NCBI GenBank assembly: GCA_934292805.1
Contig: CAKQXQ010000016.1
Location: 1-49,689, forward strand
DNA length: 49,689 nt
From: an uncultured Roseburia sp.
GTDB taxonomy: Bacteria > Bacillota > Clostridia > Lachnospirales > Lachnospiraceae
Direction: 5' to 3'
Of this stretch, positions 33,921 to 43,371 are shown in pieces. The notes under the pieces are model-generated. The model ran no database searches. It was given only the letters and a program-made list of their open reading frames with translations, and was not told the DNA's origin. The position numbers were made by a program, and so were the translations under genes. Within the stretch, counting starts at the first letter, position 1. Each line of letters starts with the position of its first letter.

Positions 33921-35888
33921 TTATTTGCGTTTTCCGGTTCCAGGCTTTGATCCGGATCTGTTATTTCCAGCAGCCATAGCAGTTTTCTTTGCTCCGGATG
34001 ACTTTTTATTATGTACATTCCGGATTGTTTTCTTTTTGACCGGTTTTTCTGACGTTTTTCTCTGATCCCTGCCATGGTTCTTATATTCGCCCTGTCTCGG
34101 ACGGATCAGGCATTTCTTATCAAATCCGATCAGATCGGTTCTTCCGGCCTTCACAAGTGCTTCATAGACAAGATCATAGTTCTTCGGATTGCGATACTGG
34201 ATCAGTGCACGCTGCATCGCCTTCTCATGCGGATTCACAGCAACATAAACCGGCTGCATATTTCTCGGATCCACACCTGTATAATACATGCAGGTTGAGA
34301 TCGTTGAAGGTGTCGGATAGAAATCCTGCACCTGTTCCGGCATATAGCCAAGATCTCTTAAAAACTCGGCCAGTTCCACAGCCTCTTTCAACGTGGATCC
34401 CGGATGTGAAGACATCAGATATGGCACAAGGTACTGTTTTTTACCGATTTTTTCATTCATATCCTTATATGCTTTTACAAACCGGTTATAGACATCCACA
34501 CTTGGTTTGCCCATTTTCTCCAATACCGGGTCTGAAATATGCTCCGGAGCAACCTTTAACTGTCCACTGATATGATGTTCGCAAAGCTCACGCAGGAATG
34601 TCTGGTTATTGTCGTAGATCATATAATCAAAGCGGATTCCGGAACGGATAAATACTTTTTTCACATTCGGAAGCTCTCTTAATTTGCGTAAGAGTGCGAG
34701 ATAGTCAGTATGATCCACCTTTAAATTCTGACATGGTTTTGGGAACAGGCACTGCTTATGAGGACAGGCTCCCTTCGTCATCTGCTTCTCGCATGCCGGT
34801 GCCCTGAAGTTTGCGGTTGGTCCTCCGACATCATGGATATATCCTTTAAAATCTGGATCCCATATCATTTTATTCGCTTCTGCTATGATCGACTCATGGC
34901 TTCTTGTCTGGATGATCCTTCCCTGATGAAAGGTCAGTGCACAGAAGCTGCAGCCACCAAAGCATCCTCTGTTGCTGATCAGAGAGAACTTCACCTCTTC
35001 GATCGCCGGAATTCCGCCTGCTTCTTTATAAGACGGATGGTAATCCCTCATATAAGGCAGGGCATAGACCTGATCCATCTCAGACTGTGTAAGAGGCTTA
35101 GCCGGAGGGTTCTGCACGACATAAAGCTTATCATCATAGGTTTCAAACAGACGCTTTCCGGAAAAAGGATCCGTATTGCAATACTGCACATAAAAACTTT
35201 TCGCATAAGAAAGCTTGTCCGCTTTTAACTCTTCATAATGTGGCAGTTCGATCGCATCATAAATATCTTCTCTCTTACGCGTCTTATAAACAGTTCCGTC
35301 GATGAATGTAATATCTTTAATATCAATACCACTGTCTAACGCATCTGCGATCTCAACGATACTGTGTTCTCCCATTCCATAAGAAATAATATCTGCCCCG
35401 GAATCAAGCAGAATGGAACGCTTCAGCTTATTGGACCAGTAATCATAATGTGCAAGACGTCTTAAGCTTGCTTCAATACCGCCGATAATGATCGGTTTGT
35501 TCTTATATGTCTGACGGATCAGATTGCAATAAACGATCGTTGCATAATCCGGTCTCTTGCCCATGACTCCGCCCGGTGTATAGGCATCGTTCTTTCTTCT
35601 TTTCTTGGATACCGTGTAATGATTGACCATAGAGTCCATATTACCGGCAGAAACTAAAAAGCCAAGTCGCGGTTCGCCAAGAATATTGATGGATTCCTTA
35701 TCTTTCCAGTCCGGCTGTGCAATAAAACCGACTTTGTATCCATGTGCCTCCAGAATTCTTGAAATGATCGCACTTCCAAAAGATGGATGATCCACATAGG
35801 CATCACCACTGATGTAAATAAAATCAAGCTGTTCGATACCAGCCTCTTTCATATCTTCTTTACTGATTGGTAAAAATCCTTTGCTCAT
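33921..35888 (-). CDS. YgiQ-family radical SAM protein
   Basis: The 655-residue protein has the YgiQ order: an N-terminal region (GFLPISKEDMKEAGIEQLDF, YVDHPSFGSAII), a radical SAM cluster SNRGCFGGCSFCALTFHQGR (C-x3-C-x2-C), and the YgiQ-type Cys-rich insert (CPHKQCLFPKPCQNL). The last 50 or so residues are Lys/Arg/Ser-rich and probably disordered. Substrate unknown. Confidence 0.93.
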   Translation of the reverse strand: MSKGFLPISKEDMKEAGIEQLDFIYISGDAYVDHPSFGSAIISRILEAHGYKVGFIAQPDWKDKESINILGEPRLGFLVSAGNMDSMVNHYTVSKKRRKNDAYTPGGVMGKRPDYATIVYCNLIRQTYKNKPIIIGGIEASLRRLAHYDYWSNKLKRSILLDSGADIISYGMGEHSIVEIADALDSGIDIKDITFIDGTVYKTRKREDIYDAIELPHYEELKADKLSYAKSFYVQYCNTDPFSGKRLFETYDDKLYVVQNPPAKPLTQSEMDQVYALPYMRDYHPSYKEAGGIPAIEEVKFSLISNRGCFGGCSFCALTFHQGRIIQTRSHESIIAEANKMIWDPDFKGYIHDVGGPTANFRAPACEKQMTKGACPHKQCLFPKPCQNLKVDHTDYLALLRKLRELPNVKKVFIRSGIRFDYMIYDNNQTFLRELCEHHISGQLKVAPEHISDPVLEKMGKPSVDVYNRFVKAYKDMNEKIGKKQYLVPYLMSSHPGSTLKEAVELAEFLRDLGYMPEQVQDFYPTPSTISTCMYYTGVDPRNMQPVYVAVNPHEKAMQRALIQYRNPKNYDLVYEALVKAGRTDLIGFDKKCLIRPRQGEYKNHGRDQRKTSEKPVKKKTIRNVHNKKSSGAKKTAMAAGNNRSGSKPGTGKRK

Positions 35889-35938
35889 CTACTGTGTACC
35901 TTTCTTATTTTAAAACTATTAATCAGTATACCTTATTT

Positions 35939-36664
35939 CTATTTTTCTTTCAATGTTGTTTCCGTCTTAAGCAGCAGTAATTCCTCTTCGGTCAGTTCTC
36001 TGTATTCTCCGGGTTTCAGATCCTTTGGCAGAGTAAGCGGACCCATGGAAATCCGTTTTAAATACAGAACCTTTTTCCCGACAGCCTCAAACATCCTTTT
36101 CACCTGATGGAACTTTCCTTCTGTAATTGTTAACTCAATTTCCGATTGCGGTTCACTTTTTAAAATCTTTAAGAATCCTGGTTTTGTAAGCTTTTTCTCT
36201 CCAATGTCAACCCCTTTTTCAAAAAGGTTGACATCTTCTTCTGTCACTTTTCCATCGATCCGTGCATAATAAGTCTTCTGTACATGTCTGGATGGGCTGA
36301 GCAGTTCGTGTGCCAGTGCACCATCATTCGTAATAAGCAGCAGTCCTTCTGTATCAATGTCAAGTCTTCCAACCGGAAAAAGATCCGAACGGACGGTATT
36401 CTCCAGATAATCCATCACAGTCTTATGACGGGTATCCTCTGTCGCAGTAACGCATCCGGCAGGTTTATGGAACAAATAATATTCAAACGGACAATATGCG
36501 ATCCGTTCATTTTTATAGCAGACTTCATCAGTCTTAGGTTCTATTTTCGTTTCCGGTTTTGTGACAATAATTCCATTCACTGTCACCTGTTTTGTTTTTA
36601 ATATCTTTTTGACCTCTGACCGGGTTCCGATCCCCATCTCTGTCAAGAATTTATCTAATCGCAT
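35939..36664 (-). CDS. RsuA-family pseudouridine synthase
   Basis: The 241-residue protein begins with an S4 domain (MRLDKFLTEMGIGTRSEVKK) and carries GRLDIDTEGLLLITNDG, the RsuA/RluB/E/F catalytic motif with its Asp, followed by EGKFHQVKRMFEAVGKKV. It modifies 16S or 23S rRNA; which site is not clear. Usual length for RsuA. Confidence 0.9.
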   Translation of the reverse strand: MRLDKFLTEMGIGTRSEVKKILKTKQVTVNGIIVTKPETKIEPKTDEVCYKNERIAYCPFEYYLFHKPAGCVTATEDTRHKTVMDYLENTVRSDLFPVGRLDIDTEGLLLITNDGALAHELLSPSRHVQKTYYARIDGKVTEEDVNLFEKGVDIGEKKLTKPGFLKILKSEPQSEIELTITEGKFHQVKRMFEAVGKKVLYLKRISMGPLTLPKDLKPGEYRELTEEELLLLKTETTLKEK

Positions 36665-36702
36665 CTTTTTTCCTTTCCCTGAAATGAATGTATTTTAGCC
36701 TG

Positions 36703-37443
36703 TCAATCCAGCTGCTGCTCTTTCTGATATAATTCAAAAAGCAGAGGATAGGGATTCACGCTAAATTCCCCTTCCTTTTCATCTGTAAAATAAATGCCAA
36801 AGTGAAGATGTACCGGAAAATTTCCGGTTGTTCCTTCTATGTCACTATATCCCGTATCTCCCATAAATCCAAGCAAAGTGCCAGCTGATATCTCTTCACC
36901 CAGCTCAAAATCTTCTGCATATTCTGATAAATGAGCATAGTAAAAATAAGCCCCTCCCTGACTTCTGATCCCAATTCTGTATCCTCCCAGATTCAGCCAG
37001 CCGATTTTTTCCACAACGCCATCAGAAACGCTGTAAATCGGATAGATTCCTCTCTCATTTACAGATGCCATAATATCACATCCTTCATGGAAACGGTCTC
37101 CGCCAAAAGTGCGGCTCTCCTTCCACGAATTTGCAAAGCGGACCTTTGCACCGGGTGCATTTTCGATTTTACCAACCGGAAATCTTTTGGCATCTGACCA
37201 CATGGCACGGAACCATCCTGCAATTTTTTCAAAGGATTCCCTTTTCTCTTTTCCCATTTGCTCTGCATGATCCATATAATTCTGCATGATCTCATCCGTC
37301 ATATTTCCATCGCGAAAATCTTCAAATGCTGTTTCGTATGAAAAGAAGTCCTGCTCAAACGCCTTTGTCTCAAGAAATTCCAGTAAACCGTAGTTGAGCA
37401 CTGCCAGGATCAGATAAAGAATGAAATAGCTTTGAGCCTTCAT
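36703..37443 (-). CDS. M23-family metallopeptidase, membrane-anchored
   Basis: The 246-residue protein has an N-terminal membrane anchor (YFILYLILAVLNYGLLEFL), a helical spacer and a C-terminal LytM/M23 domain. The zinc ligands are visible: FHEGCD (H-x3-D) and HLHFG, with YYAHL in between, so it should be an active peptidoglycan endopeptidase outside the membrane. It is divergent from the YlbJ-like gene, with the two starts very close. Confidence 0.88.
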   Translation of the reverse strand: MKAQSYFILYLILAVLNYGLLEFLETKAFEQDFFSYETAFEDFRDGNMTDEIMQNYMDHAEQMGKEKRESFEKIAGWFRAMWSDAKRFPVGKIENAPGAKVRFANSWKESRTFGGDRFHEGCDIMASVNERGIYPIYSVSDGVVEKIGWLNLGGYRIGIRSQGGAYFYYAHLSEYAEDFELGEEISAGTLLGFMGDTGYSDIEGTTGNFPVHLHFGIYFTDEKEGEFSVNPYPLLFELYQKEQQLD

Positions 37444-37525
37444 GTATCCGGACTTTCACGCGTTTTTATCATATGTATTCTTTCAAACAATGCATAGAAC
37501 CGGAACAACTCCAATATTATTTATT

Positions 37526-38443
37526 ATGAAAAAGAAACTGTTCCTGTTTATCCTGCTCTTCTTAACTGTATATATTCTTTTCTGCCCCGGGCATGTAGTT
37601 ACCGCTTCCCGCCTTGGTCTGGTTCTCTGGTATGAACAGATACTTCCGGCACTTCTTCCGGCTGCAATTCTGTCCAATCTCTTAATCAGTTCCGGTTATG
37701 CCGGTGATCTGTCCGGATGGTTCAAAAAGATACTCTGTTTTCTTCCTGTCAGTCAAAATGGAATGTTCATTCTGTTTTGTGGCTTTTTATTTGGATTCCC
37801 AATGGGAAGCAAATGCAGTGCTCAGTTTTTAAAAAGTGGACAGATCTGTGAGCAGGAAGCCTCCGTGCTTTTTTGCATTGCAAATAATGTAAGTCCTTCT
37901 TTTATTGCGAGTTATGTTCTTCTGCAGCAGCTATGCCTGAACGATATGTTTGCAGTCAGTCTTTTTGTTCTTTATGCACCCGCACTCATCCTTGGAGGAA
38001 TACTCCTCTTTCGCTGCCGAAATACTCACTGTTCTTATGAAAAAAAAGCGGCATCCAGATCTCAAATTAATTTCAAAATCATAGATGCCGGAATCATGGA
38101 CGGATTCGAAACTCTTGTTAAAATTGGCGGATATATTATATTGTTCTCAATTCTTACCTTTGCTCTAAACCGGTCGCCACTCCCTGAAGCATTAAAATTT
38201 CTACTGGGATGTACACTGGAAGTCACGAATGGGATCCATCTGATCGCTGCAAGCTCCCTCTCTTTGCAGACGAAGTATATTCTTGCTATGGCAGTCGTTG
38301 CCTTCGGCGGACTTTCAGGCATTGCCCAGACGAGTTCCATGATCAAAGACACATCTTTATCCATGAAAAAATACTGCAAAGTGAAGTTATTCCTTACACT
38401 TTGCAGTCTGATCCTCGCTATATTTGCAGCCCGTCTGCTCTAA
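37526..38443 (+). CDS. YlbJ-like sporulation integral membrane protein
   Basis: I prefer the ATG at 37526 (MKKKLFLFILLFLTVYILFC); a frame back to 37442 would overlap the divergent M23 start, and no good ribosome site decides it. The 305-residue protein is almost all membrane helices and carries WYEQILPALLPAAILSNLLI and GFPMGSKCSAQFLKSG, typical of YlbJ and related gate-domain proteins of spore formers. It is shorter than many YlbJ proteins. It ends one base before the stop of the convergent coiled-coil gene. Confidence 0.78.
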   Translation: MKKKLFLFILLFLTVYILFCPGHVVTASRLGLVLWYEQILPALLPAAILSNLLISSGYAGDLSGWFKKILCFLPVSQNGMFILFCGFLFGFPMGSKCSAQFLKSGQICEQEASVLFCIANNVSPSFIASYVLLQQLCLNDMFAVSLFVLYAPALILGGILLFRCRNTHCSYEKKAASRSQINFKIIDAGIMDGFETLVKIGGYIILFSILTFALNRSPLPEALKFLLGCTLEVTNGIHLIAASSLSLQTKYILAMAVVAFGGLSGIAQTSSMIKDTSLSMKKYCKVKLFLTLCSLILAIFAARLL

Positions 38444-39055
38444 CTAACCGAGCATATCCGGTGTAATATCAATCTTCGGCAGATTTTCTGTGTTGTCAGA
38501 AACAGCCGCTTCTTCTGCCGGTGGATTCAGTTCCGCACGGTTTGAAGAAACAATATCATAAAATTCCTGCAGTGAAGACATGTAATTGTCATGTCTTGCC
38601 CTAGCAGAATCCATAGCATGCGAAATAGAAAGCTCCAGATTACCAAGGATATCATCTGTATACTGCATTGCTCCCATGCGGATGCTGTTTGCATCATTGG
38701 TCGCATTATCCAAAATCTCCTGTGCCTGCTTTGTTGCGATCATAACGACTTCATTCGCCTGTGCATAAGCCTGCTGCATGATCTGATGTTCACTTACGAG
38801 TTCATCTGTCTTCACCTGTGCTTTTGCAATGATCGCATCAGCCTTTGCCTTCGCATCTGCAAGGATTGCTTCCTGGTTGCTGATAATCTTCTGATACCGC
38901 TTGATCTCTTCCGGTGTCTTGGAACGCAGCTCATTCAACAGCTCTTCCAACTCATCCTTATTTACAATAATCTTGGAAGAAGAAAGTGTCTGATATTTAC
39001 ATCCATCAATATATTCTTCTATCTCATCGATAATCTGCTCAATTCTGCTTGCCAT
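38444..39055 (-). CDS. Conserved coiled-coil protein of the coaD cluster
   Basis: The 203-residue soluble protein starts MASRIEQIIDEIEEYIDGCK and has a long Ala/Glu/Lys/Gln-rich coiled coil (about 80-160), ending in an acidic tail (KIDITPDMLG). In Clostridia such a protein commonly follows rsmD and coaD and is often labelled 'ATPase', but I see no nucleotide-binding motif. It resembles DivIVA-type or V-type ATPase subunit coiled coils in general build only. Function unknown. It lies 12 nt after coaD. Confidence 0.82.
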   Translation of the reverse strand: MASRIEQIIDEIEEYIDGCKYQTLSSSKIIVNKDELEELLNELRSKTPEEIKRYQKIISNQEAILADAKAKADAIIAKAQVKTDELVSEHQIMQQAYAQANEVVMIATKQAQEILDNATNDANSIRMGAMQYTDDILGNLELSISHAMDSARARHDNYMSSLQEFYDIVSSNRAELNPPAEEAAVSDNTENLPKIDITPDMLG

Positions 39056-39067
39056 GGTATATACTCC

Positions 39068-39553
39068 TTATTTCGATATATTATATTTTGCATAAATTCT
39101 GTCAATAAACTGTGCCGGGACAAACTTGGAGATGTCTCCGCCATAAGATGCAAATTCTTTCACGATCGTAGAACTTAAGTAGGAATACTGAAGACTCGTT
39201 GTAAGGAAAATTGTCTCTACAGATGGATTCTCCACATGATTGGTCTGTGCGATCTGAAGTTCGTATTCGAAATCCGTCACTGCACGAAGCCCCCGCACGA
39301 TGATCGTAGCATCGATTTCCTTCATATGTTCTACCAGAAGTCCGTCAAAAGATGTGACAGAAACATTCGGCATATCTTTTGTCATCTCTTTTATCATACT
39401 AACACGTTCCTCAAGAGAAAACAACGAATTTTTTGCACTGTTATGAAGTACACCGACTACCAGTTCATCCACAATGCCGGATGCTCTTTTAATAATGTCC
39501 ATATGTCCCAGTGTCAGCGGATCAAAACTTCCCGGATAAATTGCTCTTTTCAT
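39068..39553 (-). CDS. coaD: Phosphopantetheine adenylyltransferase
   Basis: The 161-residue enzyme joins ATP and 4'-phosphopantetheine to dephospho-CoA, a late step in CoA synthesis. Motifs: YPGSFDPLTLGHMDII (nucleotidyl transferase T/HxGH) and YLSSTIVKEFA. Normal length. It follows rsmD by 24 nt, a very common pairing in Firmicutes. Confidence 0.96.
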   Translation of the reverse strand: MKRAIYPGSFDPLTLGHMDIIKRASGIVDELVVGVLHNSAKNSLFSLEERVSMIKEMTKDMPNVSVTSFDGLLVEHMKEIDATIIVRGLRAVTDFEYELQIAQTNHVENPSVETIFLTTSLQYSYLSSTIVKEFASYGGDISKFVPAQFIDRIYAKYNISK

Positions 39554-39577
39554 ACCTGCATCCTCCTGCTGTACGCC

Positions 39578-40132
39578 TTAATTTGTTCTTGTGATAAAGG
39601 CATGTACATTTGTCTTGTATGTCTTCAGTTTTTTTAACGTATAGCCCATTTCTTCAAGATAATCAAAGGATGTACCAAGCGATGCCTCTACAATGATCTG
39701 TGTATCCTCTTTCAGCAGTGCAGAATCCTTCAATGCCAGCAGGACATCTTTCTCATAAAGGTGATCATATGGTGGATCCATAAAAATCACATCGAATTTG
39801 TACTTTCCTTCCATGCTTCGGATTGCGGACAAAACATCACTTTGTATCAGCTTTGTCTCATGGTCAAACTTCGTAAAACGGATGTTTTCTTCGATCACCG
39901 CACAGGCTTTCTTATTATTCTCAACAAATACTGCGTATCTCGCGCCACGGCTTACTGCCTCAAGTCCGATCTGTCCGCTTCCGGCAAACAGATCCAGAAA
40001 ATAAGCTCCCGGGATCTCATTCTGTAACATGTTAAATAGTGTTTCCTTGATACGGTCTGTTGTAGGCCTTGTATCCATGCCTTCAATTGTCTTCAACGGA
40101 AGGCTTCTTGCAGTGCCAGCTATTATTCTCAT
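39578..40132 (-). CDS. rsmD: 16S rRNA (guanine966-N2)-methyltransferase
   Basis: The 184-residue enzyme starts MRIIAGTARSLPLKTIEGMD and has the SAM-binding FLDLFAGSGQIGLEAVSRGA and the catalytic FMDPPYD. It methylates G966 of 16S rRNA during 30S assembly. It sits between pgsA and coaD. Confidence 0.94.
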   Translation of the reverse strand: MRIIAGTARSLPLKTIEGMDTRPTTDRIKETLFNMLQNEIPGAYFLDLFAGSGQIGLEAVSRGARYAVFVENNKKACAVIEENIRFTKFDHETKLIQSDVLSAIRSMEGKYKFDVIFMDPPYDHLYEKDVLLALKDSALLKEDTQIIVEASLGTSFDYLEEMGYTLKKLKTYKTNVHAFITRTN

Positions 40133-40175
40133 TTTCTTATCTCCTTGTTCTTATCCGATATGCTGTCTTAGGCAC

Positions 40176-40718
40176 TTATTTCTGTTCTTTTAATACGTTC
40201 TTATTTTTTGCGATATAATCAACAAGTGATACAACTGTCAGAACAAGTGCCACATACGTAAGGATTGTTCCAAGGATCTGGAAAAATGGCATCTGGATAT
40301 TTAATATCAGTACAATTACCATCAGCATCTGGAATGTCGTCTTGAATTTGCCCCAGTAGCTGGCTGCAATAACGACTCCGTTGTCTGATGCGATCAGACG
40401 GAAACCACTGATAATAAACTCTCTTGCGATGATGATCACTACGATCCACGCTGCAAGCTGTCCTGTCTGGATGAGGCAGATCATTGCCGAACATACGAGA
40501 AGCTTATCTGCGAGCGGATCCATGAACTTTCCAAAGTTCGTAACCAGATTATACTTTCTGGCAATCTTTCCATCTAATAAATCTGTAAGACTTGCTACAA
40601 TAAAAATTGCAACTGCAATGTAATTGTTCACACCTGTCATATTTGGTGCAAGCATAAAAAATACAAAAAATGGAATTAAAATCACACGGAATATTGTTAA
40701 TTTATTTGGTAAATTCAT
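40176..40718 (-). CDS. pgsA: CDP-diacylglycerol--glycerol-3-phosphate 3-phosphatidyltransferase
   Basis: The 180-residue membrane enzyme makes phosphatidylglycerol phosphate. The full CDP-alcohol motif is present (D-x2-D-G-x2-A-R-x8-G-x3-D-x3-D, starting at DLLDGKIAR), with several membrane helices. It follows rimO by 22 nt, as in many Firmicutes. Confidence 0.94.
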   Translation of the reverse strand: MNLPNKLTIFRVILIPFFVFFMLAPNMTGVNNYIAVAIFIVASLTDLLDGKIARKYNLVTNFGKFMDPLADKLLVCSAMICLIQTGQLAAWIVVIIIAREFIISGFRLIASDNGVVIAASYWGKFKTTFQMLMVIVLILNIQMPFFQILGTILTYVALVLTVVSLVDYIAKNKNVLKEQK

Positions 40719-40740
40719 AATTTTTCCTTCTTTCTGAAAT

Positions 40741-42066
40741 CTATTTACAGATTTCGCCTATTAAATCATACTCGTAAGCACCAGTTACTTTTACTTTTAC
40801 GATATCACCTGTCATGAGCACTTCGTCCGTTGTGATAAAGATGTAACCATCAATATCCGGTGCATCTCTATAAGTTCTGCCGACATAAGTATTATCAGCG
40901 TCTACCTGGCCTTCAATGAACGCATAAAGTTCTCTTCCCTTCATCTGTTCATTCTTGTCAAAGCTTACTTCCTCCTGAAGTTCCATGACATCTGCCTGCC
41001 AGTCTGCTTTCACATCTTCATCTACCTGATCTTCAAACAATGCTGCCGGTGTTCCCTCTTCCGGTGAATAGGTAAAGGCTCCAAGCCGGTCAAATTCCAT
41101 GTCATTGATAAACTGCATCAGTTCCTCATGGATTTCTGGTGTTTCGCCCGGAAAACCACAGATCAAAGTTGTCCTTAATGTGATATCCGGTATACGTTCC
41201 CTTAAATTTGTAATAATACGAACAAGGTCATCATGGCTTGTCCTTCGTCCCATACGTTTTAACATAACATCGCTGGAATGCTGGATCGGGATATCCAGAT
41301 AATGGCATACTTTCTCATTGCGGATCATGGAATCGATCAATCCGTCATAGATTTCTTCCGGATAACAGTATAAAATACGGATCCAGAAAAGCCCCGGGAT
41401 CTTATTTAACTCGTCAAGCAGTCTGTGCAGTGACTTTTCTCCATAAAGATCAACTCCATATAACGTTGTCTCCTGTGCAACCAGGATCAGTTCCTTTGCA
41501 CCATTCGCCACAAGCTCTTTCGCCTGTGCGATAAGGTCTTCCATCGGAACACTGCGGTAATTGCCCCGGATATATGGGATAATACAGTAGGTACAACGTT
41601 TGTTACAGCCTTCTGCGATCTTCAGATAAGCAAAATGTCCGCCTGTTGTGACGGTCCGTTTTGTATGGATTGACGGAAGTCCCTCCAGAGTCTTAAAATT
41701 CTCATAAAATCTGCCGTCCAGTGCCTCATGTACAGCACTTACGATCTCTTCATATGAATTGGTTCCAAGAATTGCATCCACCTCAGGGATTTCTTCTTTG
41801 ATCTCCTTCTGATAACGCTGTGCAAGACAACCGGTTACGATCAATGCTTTTAACTGACCACTTTTTTTGTATTCTGCCAACTCTAAAATTGTGTTGACAC
41901 TTTCCTCTTTTGCATCATTGATAAAACAACAGGTGTTGATCACAATGATATCTGCTTCTGTCTCATCATTCGTGATCTCAATCCCGTCATCCCGAAGCAT
42001 TCCAAGCATAAACTCTGTATCTACCAGATTCTTATCACACCCAAGGGAAACAAATAATAACTTCAT
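40741..42066 (-). CDS. rimO: Ribosomal protein S12 methylthiotransferase
   Basis: The 441-residue enzyme adds a methylthio group to an Asp of S12. It has the UPF0004 domain with three cluster Cys (LGCDKNLVDTE, VINTCCFI, TGCLAQRY), the radical SAM motif CNKRCTYCIIP, and a C-terminal TRAM domain. LGCDKNLVD separates it from MiaB. It follows the terminator after rpoZ, so it may have its own promoter. Confidence 0.95.
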   Translation of the reverse strand: MKLLFVSLGCDKNLVDTEFMLGMLRDDGIEITNDETEADIIVINTCCFINDAKEESVNTILELAEYKKSGQLKALIVTGCLAQRYQKEIKEEIPEVDAILGTNSYEEIVSAVHEALDGRFYENFKTLEGLPSIHTKRTVTTGGHFAYLKIAEGCNKRCTYCIIPYIRGNYRSVPMEDLIAQAKELVANGAKELILVAQETTLYGVDLYGEKSLHRLLDELNKIPGLFWIRILYCYPEEIYDGLIDSMIRNEKVCHYLDIPIQHSSDVMLKRMGRRTSHDDLVRIITNLRERIPDITLRTTLICGFPGETPEIHEELMQFINDMEFDRLGAFTYSPEEGTPAALFEDQVDEDVKADWQADVMELQEEVSFDKNEQMKGRELYAFIEGQVDADNTYVGRTYRDAPDIDGYIFITTDEVLMTGDIVKVKVTGAYEYDLIGEICK

Positions 42067-42135
42067 TCAATTCTCTCTTTCTTATTGTTAAATTATTCAC
42101 AAACAAAATCGTTTTTCACCAGCATGTAGTGGAAA

Positions 42136-42169
42136 AGGGCTGTCGCACTTTTTCGAGTACGGCAGCCCT
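42136..42169 (-). terminator. Terminator after rpoZ
   Basis: On the minus strand AGGGCTGCCG...CGACAGCCCT folds into a 10-bp stem (one mismatch) followed by TTTT. It lies 14 nt past the rpoZ stop, before rimO. Confidence 0.72.
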
Positions 42170-42182
42170 GACAGTCTGCGGA

Positions 42183-42428
42183 TTAATCCTGGTTCTCTGT
42201 ATCAGGGATAATCTTTACTTTGCCCTCATAGAGTTCTTCTACGGCAATTGATAATGGCTTTGGACATGTCACCTTATCAGCCATAGGTTCATCTCCTGAA
42301 ATGATCTGGCGTGCTCTTTTTGCAGCGGCGATCACAAGAGAATAACGGCTGTTTACTACAGGTTCCTCTCCGAATTCTACATTGTTATTTACAACTTTCA
42401 TTAATTCCACATAAGATGGATGGATCAT
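42183..42428 (-). CDS. rpoZ: RNA polymerase omega subunit
   Basis: The 81-residue protein has the omega signature (SRYSLVIAAAKRARQIISGD) and the PLSIAVEEL helix. Omega helps assemble RNA polymerase. Position after gmk is the usual one. Confidence 0.94.
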   Translation of the reverse strand: MIHPSYVELMKVVNNNVEFGEEPVVNSRYSLVIAAAKRARQIISGDEPMADKVTCPKPLSIAVEELYEGKVKIIPDTENQD

Positions 42429-42464
42429 ATATATTACCTCTCTTCTGCCTTTCGGCTATATTTA

Positions 42465-43106
42465 TTATTCATTTTTAGAAAAAGCTCTCAGCTGATTTCT
42501 CATGTCATTAATTGCGGACAGGTTTCTGGAAACTTTATAATGTTCATTGCGAATGATCGAATGTACTTCCTCCACACATTCTTCTAATGTATCGTTCACG
42601 ATCAGATAATCGTAAGCTTCTATTCCCTGTGCTTCCTCAACCGCTCTAGCAAGTCTTGATTCAATGACTTTCATATCCTCAGTACCCCTGCCGATGAGTC
42701 TGTTCTTTAATTCCTCTGCACTTGGCGGAGTCACGAACATAAGTAACGTATCCGGGAACTTCTCTTTCACCTTCAATGCTCCCTGGATCTCAATCTCTAA
42801 GATCACATCTTTGCCTGCTGCAAGCTGTTCCTCAACGTATGTCCTCGGAGTACCATAATAATTCTCCACATACTTTGCATACTCTACCAGTTCATCATTC
42901 CTTATCATATCTTCAAACTGCTCTGTCGTACGGAAAAAATATTCCACTCCATCTGTCTCACCATTTCTTGGTGCTCTCGTAGTTGCCGAGATAGACAGTG
43001 CATAGATATCTGAATATCTTCTCATCAGTTCCTTCATGATCGTTCCTTTTCCCGATCCTGAAAAACCGGAAAACACGATCAGAATTCCTTTATTCTTTCT
43101 TATCAT
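42465..43106 (-). CDS. gmk: Guanylate kinase
   Basis: The ATG at 43106 (MIRKNKGILIVFSGFSGSGK) has GGAGG 8 nt upstream. The 213-residue enzyme phosphorylates GMP to GDP, with the P-loop GFSGSGKGT, ISATTRAPRNGE and DGVEYFF. Its start overlaps the end of remA by 17 nt. Confidence 0.96.
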   Translation of the reverse strand: MIRKNKGILIVFSGFSGSGKGTIMKELMRRYSDIYALSISATTRAPRNGETDGVEYFFRTTEQFEDMIRNDELVEYAKYVENYYGTPRTYVEEQLAAGKDVILEIEIQGALKVKEKFPDTLLMFVTPPSAEELKNRLIGRGTEDMKVIESRLARAVEEAQGIEAYDYLIVNDTLEECVEEVHSIIRNEHYKVSRNLSAINDMRNQLRAFSKNE

Positions 43107-43359
43107 ATAATACCTCCGCTGCATTCCCATTAAATCTGCCGGCAAGCGTCTCCGGCTGTAACGCAGATAATATTATTTTATTATTTTCTGTAAAAATCAC
43201 ACTTTTCGTTCTTCTGCCCTGTGTTGCATCGATCAGTGTTTCCTGTTCTTTGCCCCTTGATATCATACGCTTCGCCGGTGCCGAATCAGAAGAAACAATC
43301 CCTACGATCTTATCGGTATTGACCAGATTACCAAATCCAACATTCATTAACTTTGACAT
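43090..43359 (-). CDS. remA: RemA/DUF370-family DNA-binding regulator
   Basis: The 89-residue protein matches RemA (GFGNLVNTDKIVGIVSSDSA, AKRMISRGKEQETLIDATQG, SVIFTENNKIILSALQPETL). In Bacillus RemA is an oligomeric activator of matrix genes; its role in Clostridia is less clear. It lies between yicC and gmk, the conserved order. Confidence 0.93.
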   Translation of the reverse strand: MSKLMNVGFGNLVNTDKIVGIVSSDSAPAKRMISRGKEQETLIDATQGRRTKSVIFTENNKIILSALQPETLAGRFNGNAAEVLYDKKE

Positions 43360-43371
43360 CGCCTGCTTCTC